This document shows, in pieces, positions 53,140 to 61,029 of a DNA stretch of 64,000 bases (positions are counted from its first letter, which is position 1; every line of letters starts with the position of its first letter). This DNA comes from JAODBJ01 sp963782465 (GTDB lineage: Bacteria > Actinomycetota > Acidimicrobiia > IMCC26256 > PALSA-610). The position numbers were made by a program, and so were the translations under genes. Where the stretch lies: assembly GCA_963782465.1 (NCBI GenBank), contig CAWAJR010000003.1, positions 372,001-436,000 on the forward strand, written 5' to 3'. The notes beneath the pieces are model-generated. The model had not been told where the DNA came from. It saw only the letters and a list, made by a program, of their open reading frames with translations, and did no database searches.

Positions 53140-53145
53140 AGCCTA
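53140..53145 (-). promoter_or_regulatory. -10 box for the 127-residue hypothetical gene (leaderless)
   Basis: TAGGCT on the minus strand ends 7 nt before the ATG at 53132. It lies just past the lutC stop at 53169. Confidence 0.6.
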
Positions 53146-53168
53146 GAGGTCGCAGACCGTCGAGGCGG

Positions 53169-53723
53169 TCAATGCTCGACGACGACGAGGTGCACCGTCT
53201 TCGGGCCGTGCACGCCGAGGGTCTGCACCATCTCCAGGTCGCCGGTGCGGCTCGGGCCACCGATCCAGGTGAGCGCGCTGGGCAGCGGCATCGCGGCCAC
53301 GGCATCGATCGCGGCGGCGAAGGTGGCGAGCAGCGTGTCGGCGAAGACCACGCAGATGTGCGTCGGTGGCAAAAGGCTGGTCGCGCGGGGTGCGTCGCGC
53401 CCGGCTGCCAGCGCGATCACCCCTTGTTCGGCGACACCGATCAACGCACCGGTCACACCGGCGGTGGCCGCCGGCAGCCGGTTCGACCAGCCGGCATCGC
53501 CGGGGGTGACGACGTCGCAACCGGCGCCGCGAAGGGCGTCGAGAATCGCGAGGTCGCGCAATGCAGGATCGCCCGACGCGAGCGCGACGGTGCCGCCCGC
53601 CGCCGCGTCTCGCACGATGCCCGTGACCGTTGCGGGAACCTCCGCGTGCGAGACGGGACCGGTCACGAGCGAACTGTTCGCGCGGCACGCGTCGATGAAG
53701 GTGGCGACGAGACCGCTCACCAC
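53169..53723 (-). CDS. lutC: lactate utilisation protein C (LUD domain)
   Basis: A 184-residue LutC/YkgG-like LUD-domain protein. The core strands are GGTVALASGDPALRDLAILDAL, GVTGALIGVAEQGVIALAAG (in part) and the C-terminal LTWIGGPSRTGDLEMVQTLGVHGPKTVHLVVV (in part), where PSRTGDIE is the family hallmark. It is the third subunit of the LutABC L-lactate dehydrogenase-like complex. It overlaps lutB by 7 nt and is the last gene of the six-gene operon that starts at 59378. Confidence 0.87.
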   Translation of the reverse strand: MVSGLVATFIDACRANSSLVTGPVSHAEVPATVTGIVRDAAAGGTVALASGDPALRDLAILDALRGAGCDVVTPGDAGWSNRLPAATAGVTGALIGVAEQGVIALAAGRDAPRATSLLPPTHICVVFADTLLATFAAAIDAVAAMPLPSALTWIGGPSRTGDLEMVQTLGVHGPKTVHLVVVEH

Positions 53724-55261
53724 GAACCTTCACTCGCTCGCTTCGCGTAACGGTCGCGAAACGACACCGGCGCCGGGAGCGGGAGGTCGCGTGACGCGGT
53801 CCACCCCCCGAAACCCGGGACACGGCGGGCCCAACCGCGGCCGAGGACGCGGCTCGCGCGCCGCGCGACCGCGTTCACGGCGCGGTATCGCCGCGGTGAC
53901 GACCACGCCCAGGCCCACCCCGCGAAACCGGCGCGCCGCACGCGACCGCGGCGGCGATCGGCCGCTGGTCGCGGCACCGGGAGCGGCGCGCGCGACGCCG
54001 GCCACGCGAATCCCTCACCCGGCAGCCGCGCGTGTGGCGCCGCGTCCTCCGGGGCCGGTGGGCCGGCCCACGGCGGCGGGTCGAACGGGCCGTCGCGCAG
54101 ATCGGCCCGCAGGCGTACGAGCAGGTCGGCCAGCGGGATCTCCACCGGGCAGGCCTCGGTACACGCGCCACACAACGTCGAGGCCGCGGGAAGGTCGGCG
54201 CCTTCGGTCCCACCGCTGAGCAGCGGCGTGAGCACCTTGCCCATCGGCCCGCTGTAGACGGAACCGTAGGCATGCCCACCGATCTTGCGGTACACCGGGC
54301 AGACGTTCAGGCAGGCGCCGCACCGGATGCACGCGAGCATCTCTTCGTAGGGAGTACCGAGGAGCGCCCGCCGGCCGTGATCGACGATCACGAGGTGCAG
54401 GGCTTCGGGCCCGTCGTGCTCGCCGTCGCGGCGCGGCCCGGTGAGCATGGTCACGTAGTTCGTGAGGGCCTGACCGGTCGCGCTCAAGGTGAGCAGCGGG
54501 ATCAGCGTGCCGAGATCCGCGAAGCGGGGCACGACTTTCTCGACCGCCATCACCGCGATGTGAACGCGCGGCAACGTGGTGCAGAACCGTCCGTTGCCTT
54601 CGTTGGTGACGATCACGAGCGTGCCGGTGTCGGCGGCGGCGAAGTTGACGCCCGTGATCCCGACATCGGCCGCGAGGAACTCTTCGCGCAGGCGCGCCCG
54701 CGCCCACTCGGTGAGGGCCTCCCGTTCGACCGGCAATCGCTCGCCGGCTTCGGCCGACAGCACGTCGCGAATCTGCTCGAGCGTCTTGTGGATCGCCGGG
54801 GTGATCATGTGCGACGGTGGCTCGCCCGCGAGTTGCACGATGTACTCCCCGAGATCGGTCTCGATCGTGCGGACACCGGCCGCTTCCAGCGCGCCGTTGA
54901 GCCCGATCTCCTCGGTGGCCATCGACTTGCCCTTCGCGACGCGCCGAGCGTTCGCGGCCTGCACGATGCCGAGCACCAGGTCGCGCGCGTCCTGGGGCGT
55001 CGCGGCATGGTGCACCTCGACGCCGTTGGCGCGAAGTTTCGCCTCGAGCTTCGCGAGCCAACCGTCGAGGTCGGCAAGGGTTTCGCGCCGGATCGCCGCG
55101 GCGCGGTCCTTCCAATCGGCGTGCTCGTCCTGCACGTCGCGCGCGGTGTACAGGCGGCGATCGAGGTTGTGCAACGCCCGCTGCAACTGCGCGTCGGCGA
55201 CGGCACGCGCCGCCCGTTCCCGCACGTCGCGACCGGGTGTCACGAGGTGCTCCTGGCTCAC
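53717..55261 (-). CDS. lutB: lactate utilisation iron-sulfur protein B
   Basis: A 514-residue LutB. The LUD-type part (ARRVAKGKSMATEEIGLNGAL, GVNFAAADTGTLVIVTNEGNGR in part) is followed by two 4Fe-4S motifs: CIRCGACLNVCPVYRKIGG and CGACTEACPVEIPLADLL. The last ~110 residues are basic and Pro/Arg-rich (RPAADRRRGRVRRAGFAGWAW) and extend past the usual end. It carries electrons in the conversion of L-lactate to pyruvate. GTG 55261 overlaps the lutA stop (GTGA). Confidence 0.9.
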   Translation of the reverse strand: MSQEHLVTPGRDVRERAARAVADAQLQRALHNLDRRLYTARDVQDEHADWKDRAAAIRRETLADLDGWLAKLEAKLRANGVEVHHAATPQDARDLVLGIVQAANARRVAKGKSMATEEIGLNGALEAAGVRTIETDLGEYIVQLAGEPPSHMITPAIHKTLEQIRDVLSAEAGERLPVEREALTEWARARLREEFLAADVGITGVNFAAADTGTLVIVTNEGNGRFCTTLPRVHIAVMAVEKVVPRFADLGTLIPLLTLSATGQALTNYVTMLTGPRRDGEHDGPEALHLVIVDHGRRALLGTPYEEMLACIRCGACLNVCPVYRKIGGHAYGSVYSGPMGKVLTPLLSGGTEGADLPAASTLCGACTEACPVEIPLADLLVRLRADLRDGPFDPPPWAGPPAPEDAAPHARLPGEGFAWPASRAPLPVPRPAADRRRGRVRRAGFAGWAWAWSSPRRYRAVNAVARRASRVLGRGWARRVPGFGGWTASRDLPLPAPVSFRDRYAKRASEGSW

Positions 55262-55980
55262 GGCAATCCCGATGCGAGGAGATCGGCGATGTGCACCGGT
55301 TGCGGCGCGCCGACACCGCGGCGGCGACGGCCTTCGAGGTGCATGAGGCAGGCCGCGTCGCCGCTGACGAGCCATTCCGCCCCGGTCGACGTGGCGTGCG
55401 CGAGCTTGTCGTCGGCGAGCGGGGCGGAGATCTCGCCGTGGGCGGTCGCGAAGACACCGCCGAAGCCACAACACGTTTGCGCCTCGGGCATCTCCACGAT
55501 CGTTGCGCCCGCGGCTCGCAGCAGCGCGCGCGGGGCGTCGTGCACGCCGAGGTTGCGCAACCCGTGGCACGCGTCGTGCAGGGTCACGGTGGTGGAGAGG
55601 CGGGCTCCGACATCGGTGATGCCGAGCACGTCGACGAAGTATTGCGAGAGTTCGAAGGTGCGGCCGGCCAATGCCTCCGCGTCGGCGCGCCGATCGGGAA
55701 GCAACCGCGCGAACCAGTGGTGCACCATCGCCGCGCAGGATCCCGACGGCGAGACGAGCGTGTCGTACGGCATGAACGTGTCGAGCATGTGCCGTGCGAG
55801 CTTCGCGGCGGCCTCGGGTTCCCCGGCGGTCACTGCGGGTTGCCCGCAGCAGGTTTGGGCTTCGGGGAACACGACCGTCGTGCCTGCCGCCTCGAGCAGG
55901 CGAACCGTCGCCACACCCGTGTCGGGGAAGAGCTGGTCGGCGAGGCAGGTCACGAACAGCGCAACGCTCGTCACGGTCAC
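55258..55980 (-). CDS. lutA: lactate utilisation Fe-S oxidoreductase A
   Basis: A 240-residue protein with two CCG domains (AQTCCGQPAVTAG, AQTCCGFGGVFA) and FVTCLADQLFPDTG at the start, as in LutA/YkgE. These cysteine-rich domains bind a non-cubane Fe-S cluster. It is the smaller electron-transfer subunit of the LutABC complex. GTG 55980 overlaps the nagA stop (GTGA). An in-frame GTG two codons later is an alternative start. Confidence 0.9.
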   Translation of the reverse strand: MTVTSVALFVTCLADQLFPDTGVATVRLLEAAGTTVVFPEAQTCCGQPAVTAGEPEAAAKLARHMLDTFMPYDTLVSPSGSCAAMVHHWFARLLPDRRADAEALAGRTFELSQYFVDVLGITDVGARLSTTVTLHDACHGLRNLGVHDAPRALLRAAGATIVEMPEAQTCCGFGGVFATAHGEISAPLADDKLAHATSTGAEWLVSGDAACLMHLEGRRRRGVGAPQPVHIADLLASGLP

Positions 55981-57062
55981 GCCACCGGTACCGGCGTGCG
56001 CACGTCGAACGTGGCCGCGTCGAGTGCGATCAGGTCGGCGCGAGCACCCGGAACGAGACGGCCCCGATCCGTCGCGCCGATGACGCGGGCCGGGTTCGCG
56101 CTCGCCATGCCGACCGCCCGGCCGGCGGGAATGCCGAGCGACACGACGTTCTGCACCGCGCGCGACATCGTGAGGATCGAGCCCGCGAGCGTCCCGTCGG
56201 GCAGGTAGGCGGCGCCGCCGTCGCAACGCACGCCGTCGCCCGCGGTTGCAACCGCGTCGGTGACGAGCACGAGGTCGGGGCGCGCGCTCGTCGCGATACG
56301 CACCACCGCCGGGTGCACGTGCACGAGATCGGCGATCAACGACGGGGTGAGGCGGGCGTCGGCGAGCGCCGCCCCCGGAACACCGGGCGCGCGGTGGTGC
56401 AGCGGCCCCATACCGTTGAAGAGGTGCGTCACGAGCGTCGCGCCCGCCTCGGCCCCGGCGATCACGTCGTCGTACGGCGCGGTGCTGTGGCCCAGCGCGA
56501 CCGTGATCCCGGCATCGACGAGCAGCCTGGTCGCCGCGAAGCCGGGGTCGGCTTCCGGGGCGAGGGTCACGATGCGGACCAAGTCGCCGAAACGCGCCAG
56601 CAGTTCGCGCAGCCAATCGAGGTCGACCGGGCGGATGAGCTCACGCGGGTGGGCGCCGGGCGCGCCGCCGAGGAACGGCCCTTCGAGATGGGCACCGAGC
56701 ATCCGATCGCCGACGAGCGCGGCGACCTCGCGCAACCGTTCGAGGATCGCCGCGTACACGTCGAGCGGCGCGGTGCAGACCGTCGGGCAGCAACCGAACA
56801 CGCCCTGGGCGCCCATGGCTTCGATCAGCGCCGCGCACTCGGCCGGCGACGACATCGCGAAGTCGACCGCCCCGAACCCGTTGACCTGGAGGTCGAGGTA
56901 CCCGGGCGCGAGCAATACGTCGCCGAGGTCGGTCGCACCCGAGCGCGGCCCTTCGCCCACCGCGACGATGGTGTCGCCGTCGACCTCGACCCACCCGCGC
57001 TCCAGGCCCGCGGGGGCGTCGGCCGTACCCGTCAGGACGCCGGCGGCGGTGAAGACGGTCAT
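55977..57062 (-). CDS. nagA: N-acetylglucosamine-6-phosphate deacetylase
   Basis: A 361-residue amidohydrolase. LLAPGYLDLQVNGFGAVDF, GAHLEGPFLGG, ALGHSTAPYDD, VTHLFNGMGPLHHRAPG and VLVTDAVATAGDG are the NagA motifs. They supply Glu in HLEGPFL, the two metal histidines and the catalytic Asp of VTDAV. It removes the acetyl group from GlcNAc-6-phosphate to give glucosamine-6-phosphate. The gene is translationally coupled to the GT2 gene before it (ATGA) and to lutA after it (GTGA). No nagB or GlcNAc kinase is nearby. Confidence 0.92.
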   Translation of the reverse strand: MTVFTAAGVLTGTADAPAGLERGWVEVDGDTIVAVGEGPRSGATDLGDVLLAPGYLDLQVNGFGAVDFAMSSPAECAALIEAMGAQGVFGCCPTVCTAPLDVYAAILERLREVAALVGDRMLGAHLEGPFLGGAPGAHPRELIRPVDLDWLRELLARFGDLVRIVTLAPEADPGFAATRLLVDAGITVALGHSTAPYDDVIAGAEAGATLVTHLFNGMGPLHHRAPGVPGAALADARLTPSLIADLVHVHPAVVRIATSARPDLVLVTDAVATAGDGVRCDGGAAYLPDGTLAGSILTMSRAVQNVVSLGIPAGRAVGMASANPARVIGATDRGRLVPGARADLIALDAATFDVRTPVPVA

Positions 57063-57781
57063 CGCTCCCGGACCCGGAGCACGAAGGCCAGTCGTACGAG
57101 GCCGACAAGTGTGCGCGGGACGCGCCGGACGATCGACGTTCGGGCCGGGCGGAGCTCGTGCACCTCGACGGGGATCTCGGCGACGCGGAGCCCGGCGCGC
57201 TCGACCCTCAGCACCAGTTCGGTGTCGAACAGGTCGCGGCCGAACTTGGCGTGTTGCGCGAACGGCAGCACGACTTCCCGGCGCATGACCTTCATGCCGT
57301 GCGTGTCGGAGACCCGCATCCCGAGGAACAGTCGTAGCAGCATCGTGAACCCGGCGGTCACCGCACGGCGCGGCCACGGCCGGGTGTCGTGCGCGCCCGG
57401 GGCGCGCTTCGACGCGACGACGATCGCCGGCCCGTCGACTTCGCCGACGAGCTTCAACGCCTCTGCCAGGAAGTCGACGTCGTAGTAGTCGGTGTCGAAG
57501 TTCGCGACCACGCCGGCGCGGGCGACGAGCAGACCATCGCGCAGGGCCGCGCCGTAGTCGGCTTCGGCGAGGTACTCGACCCGCACCTCCGGGTACCGGG
57601 CCGCGAGGTTGAACGCGATCTCGCGCGTACCGTCGGTCGAACCGTTCTCGACGACGATCAACTCGAATGACCGATCGCGGTCCCGTAAGGCCCGCACCAC
57701 GTCTTCGACCGACGACACCAACATCGCCGATTCGTTGTAGGCGGGCATGACGACGCTGACGTCGGGCGGGGGTGAAGTCAC
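57059..57781 (-). CDS. family 2 glycosyltransferase, DPM1-like
   Basis: A 240-residue soluble GT-A glycosyltransferase without a membrane helix. VSVVMPAYNESAMLVSSVED starts the fold, NGSTDGTREIAFNL follows, and the metal-binding region is NFDTDYYDVDFL (a D-x-D variant). The C-terminus is arginine-rich. DPM1-like members move a sugar from a nucleotide donor to a lipid phosphate or protein. GTG 57781 overlaps the GH84 stop (GTGA). Its place between a hexosaminidase and nagA suggests work on an amino-sugar or cell-surface glycan, but donor and acceptor are unknown. Confidence 0.8.
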   Translation of the reverse strand: MTSPPPDVSVVMPAYNESAMLVSSVEDVVRALRDRDRSFELIVVENGSTDGTREIAFNLAARYPEVRVEYLAEADYGAALRDGLLVARAGVVANFDTDYYDVDFLAEALKLVGEVDGPAIVVASKRAPGAHDTRPWPRRAVTAGFTMLLRLFLGMRVSDTHGMKVMRREVVLPFAQHAKFGRDLFDTELVLRVERAGLRVAEIPVEVHELRPARTSIVRRVPRTLVGLVRLAFVLRVRER

Positions 57782-59378
57782 GAGAGGCGGCCGTCGCGAA
57801 AGGGAAGGAGGTCTCCGACCCGCAGTCGCGTGCAGCTGCGATTGTCGCGCACGAGCACCATCTCCCCGCGGGCATCGAAACAGCCCTCGGCGTCGAGCAC
57901 GCGTGCCGTGCCGTCGATGAAGACCCGCAACTGCGTATCGGGATCGTTCAGCCACGCGTCGTAATCGTCGAGGGCTATCCGGCACAAGGCGTCGACCGCG
58001 TTGCGGTCTTCGCGCACCGCTCCGGCGACGTCGAGGGCGGCCCGGCCGTCGGGCAGTTGCACCACGTTGGGGTAGAACGCGAACCGCGGGCCGAACACGA
58101 CCCGCTCCGAGCGGCGGGCCCGGTCCAGAGCGCGAGGAGCAGGAACGCGGTGTGCATCGCGCGTTGCGCATCGACGCCGGCGACCCGACCCTCCCCACCT
58201 TCTATGCGTGCGACGGGACGAAGCTGTTGCAGCAACCGGAGGGCCGCGAGGCCGAGATCGGCTTCTGCGGCCGCGGCTTTCGCCCACGGTGCCACCTCGA
58301 GCGACAGCGCATCGTCGCCGGCGAAGTCGTCGGGGACGCGTTTGGTCGCCCGGAGCATCTCGGCCGTGTTGCGCACCGTTTCGGTCCAGCCCGGCGTCGC
58401 GATCTCCGTACGGATGTCGGCGACCCGGCGCGCGAGGTCGAGGTCACCCGGTTCGCACAGTGGGCCGTCGGCACAGGCCTCGGCGAGGACGCGCAGCGGG
58501 CCGCGGCGCTCCCCGCCGACCGCATCGATCGCCCGGCGCCAGCTCCGCTCCGGGTCGTAGGAATCGGGGTCGAGGAGAAAATCGGCGGCGGTCGCCAGCG
58601 CGACCTTCGACGATTGGGCGAGCCGCATCGGGTTGCACAGGACCCCGATGGTCGTGTCGGCCAGCCCCGGGTCACGCCCCCGGTAGGGGCCGAGGTGCAG
58701 CGACTGTTCCATCGCGCCGTCGTTCACCGGATAGTTGTCCCAAACGAGGGGCGGCCGGCCGCCGAGCGCCGCGGCCCAGCTCGCAGCGTCTTCGGCGGTG
58801 AGGGTCGGCGAGCACACCGTCGTCCCGGTCCACATCACGTCGATGGCGCGGGGGAGGAGGCGACCGAGGTCGGTGAGGTACGCCGACCCGTGCGTACCCA
58901 CGTATTCGGTGGGGCACAGCACCATGTGCGCGTCGTCGCACTCCATGTGCAGGCGTTCGAGCAACCACGACGCGATGTCGGCCTGGCGGGACGCGAGGCC
59001 GGGTGCGCTCGGGATGTCGTCGAGGGCGAGCAGGAACCAGGAAACGCCCGCGTCGACGAACGGGCCGAGCTTGGCGAGCAGGGCGGTGCGGTCGTCGCCG
59101 GAGCCGTAGTCGATGTCGAGGCCGGGGGAGATGGCGAAACCGAACCGCAACCCGCAGCGGTGCGCGTGTTCGATCAGCGCGCGGAACTCGCTCATCCGTG
59201 CTTCGTCATAGGGCTCGCGCCAGGCGGCTCGGTGCCTCGGATCGTCCTTCGGCGCGTATACGTACGCGTTCATGCCGCGCTCGGCGATGAACGACAACAC
59301 GTCGAGTCACGCGTCGTGCGACCAGGGCTCACCGTAGAAACCCTCGACGACTCCGCGCAGACCGAAAGATCGCGGCAC
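57778..59378 (-). CDS. GH84-type beta-N-acetylglucosaminidase, interrupted by a stop and a frameshift
   Basis: About 533 residues if intact. GH84 motifs: GLRGVVEGFYGEPWSHD, IAERGMNAYVYAPKDDP, FGFAISPGLDIDYGSGDD and FLLALDDIPSAPG, where the adjacent Asp pair is the substrate-assisted catalytic pair of this family. An in-frame TGA (59307-59309) sits where relatives carry a charged or polar residue, and a one-base deletion breaks the frame near 58111-58123 (C-terminal part RSERVVFGPRFAFYPNV). It would release GlcNAc from glycans or glycoproteins. GTG 59378 follows a TACCCT -10 box at 6 nt and starts the six-gene operon ending with lutC. Whether it is functional depends on confirming the stop. 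Confidence 0.78.
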
Positions 59379-59383
59379 GCCGA

Positions 59384-59390
59384 TAGGGTA
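59384..59390. promoter_or_regulatory. shared two-way -10 region between GH84 operon and acyl-CoA ligase gene
   Basis: The same bases read as TACCCT on the minus strand (59385-59390, ending 6 nt before GTG 59378) and TAGGGT on the plus strand (59384-59389, about 32 nt before ATG 59422, with a GGGGGG ribosome-binding site). The two promoters overlap. Confidence 0.5.
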
Positions 59391-59421
59391 CGAGAACGCC
59401 GTCTTCCCGGGGGGACTACCG

Positions 59422-60996
59422 ATGAACGCGCAGCCCGATGTGCTCGCGGTGCACGCCGCCGCGCAGGGAGACAAGGTCGCCGTCGTGGTCGACGACAGTG
59501 GCGGCGCCCGGCCGTCGACCACCACCTTCGCCGAGCTCAACGAGATGGTGAACCGCCTCGCGAACGCGTTGCACGAACGTGGCGCGCGCCGTGGCGAACG
59601 GCTGGTCTGGTGCGGCCCCAACTCGCTCGAGGTGCTCGTCACGATCCACGCGGCCCGCAAGCTCGGCCTCGTCGCCGTCCCGCTCTCGTACCGCTTCAAT
59701 GCCGAGGAGATGGCGTACGTCATCGACAACTCGGATGCGACGACCGTCGTCGTCGACGCGGAGCAGGCGCCGCTGGTCGCGCAGATCCGGTCCGAGGTGC
59801 CGAAGGTGCGCGACGTGATCTGCTTCGGCGGGAACACCCCCGACGGGTGTGCCTCCTGGTCCGATCTCGTAGCCACCGCGGCGACGACCGAGCCCGAAGG
59901 TGTGGCACCCGGCGACGCCGGCGCGGCGATGATCTACACGTCGGGAACGACGGGCAAACCGAAGGGTGCGCTACGGACGAGCAGCGATCGCACGCTCGTC
60001 TTCTCGCTCCTGTCGGAGTTGAACCTGCTGCACGCCGACTCGGTGCACCTCACGACCGGGCCGCTCTACCACTCCGGCCCGCTGGCGTTCGCGTCGCTGT
60101 CGCACACGCTCGGCGCACCGATCGTCGTGCTGCGCAAGTTCGATCCGGCGCGGTGGATCGCCCTCGTTCGTGAGCATCACGTCACCAACACGTTCTCGGC
60201 TCCCACCCAGCTGAAGCGCATCGTGTCGTTGCCCGACGCCGAACTCGCCGGCGCCGATCTCTCCTCGATGATCTGCCTCATCGCGAACGCGGCACCGGTG
60301 CCCTACGCGTTGAAGCAGGAAGTGATCGACAAGCTGGGCGACGGTTTCCTGTACGAGGTGTACGGCTCGACCGAGCTCGGCGTCGACACCGTGCTCAAAC
60401 CCGAGGACCAGTTGCGCAAACCCGGTTCCTGCGGGAAGCCGTACGGCGGCATCGAGATCAAGATCATCAAGGAAGACGGCTCGATCGCGAAACCGACCGA
60501 GGCGGGGGAGTTGTTCGTTCGCACCACCCTCGCGATGGACGGCTACTACCGCACCGACCAGCAACTCACAGAGCTCGACACCGAGCCCGACGACACGCTC
60601 GGGTGGAAGTCGGTGGGCGACGTCGCGTACGTCGACGACGAAGGCTACGTGTACATCTGCGATCGCAAGAAGGACATGATCATCTCGGGTGGCGTCAACA
60701 TCTACCCGGCTGAGATCGAAGCGGTGCTGTACGCGCACGCCGGCGTCCTCGACGTCGCCGTCTTCGGGATCCCCGACGACGAGTGGGGCGAGCAGGTCCA
60801 CGCGATCGTGCAGCCGAAACCGGGCACGACGCTCACCGCGGCCGAACTGCACGCGTTCGCCGAGCTGCGCCTCGCCGGCTACAAGCGGCCCCGCAACTAC
60901 GAGTTCCGCGACGAGTTGCCGCGTACCGACTCCGGCAAGTTGCTGAAGCGGGTGTTGCGCGACGAGTTCTGGCTGGGCCGCGAGCGGGCGGTGTGA
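59422..60996 (+). CDS. acyl-CoA synthetase (AMP-forming)
   Basis: A 524-residue ANL-superfamily adenylating enzyme. A5-type and phosphate-binding motifs: AAMIYTSGTTGKPKGALRTS, EVYGSTELGVDTVLK, DVAYVDDEGYVYICDRKKDMIISGGVNIYP (in part) and the C-terminal catalytic Lys in DSGKLLKRVLRDEF. The A8 motif CDRKKDMI and the C-terminal domain hinge are normal. The substrate is probably a fatty or other carboxylic acid; chain length cannot be read. It is single, under its own promoter, with a GGGGGGAC ribosome-binding site. Neighbouring acyl-CoA genes elsewhere in the window suggest a lipid-degrading lifestyle. Confidence 0.9.
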   Translation: MNAQPDVLAVHAAAQGDKVAVVVDDSGGARPSTTTFAELNEMVNRLANALHERGARRGERLVWCGPNSLEVLVTIHAARKLGLVAVPLSYRFNAEEMAYVIDNSDATTVVVDAEQAPLVAQIRSEVPKVRDVICFGGNTPDGCASWSDLVATAATTEPEGVAPGDAGAAMIYTSGTTGKPKGALRTSSDRTLVFSLLSELNLLHADSVHLTTGPLYHSGPLAFASLSHTLGAPIVVLRKFDPARWIALVREHHVTNTFSAPTQLKRIVSLPDAELAGADLSSMICLIANAAPVPYALKQEVIDKLGDGFLYEVYGSTELGVDTVLKPEDQLRKPGSCGKPYGGIEIKIIKEDGSIAKPTEAGELFVRTTLAMDGYYRTDQQLTELDTEPDDTLGWKSVGDVAYVDDEGYVYICDRKKDMIISGGVNIYPAEIEAVLYAHAGVLDVAVFGIPDDEWGEQVHAIVQPKPGTTLTAAELHAFAELRLAGYKRPRNYEFRDELPRTDSGKLLKRVLRDEFWLGRERAV

Positions 60997-61029
60997 ACCG
61001 CCCGCTCCGCGGCCACGCCGGGCGGGAAC

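Noticed and set aside
59307..59309. TGA in the GH84 gene as selenocysteine
   Set aside because: The position is not a cysteine or catalytic site in GH84 enzymes, and no SECIS-like hairpin or selenium genes are seen.
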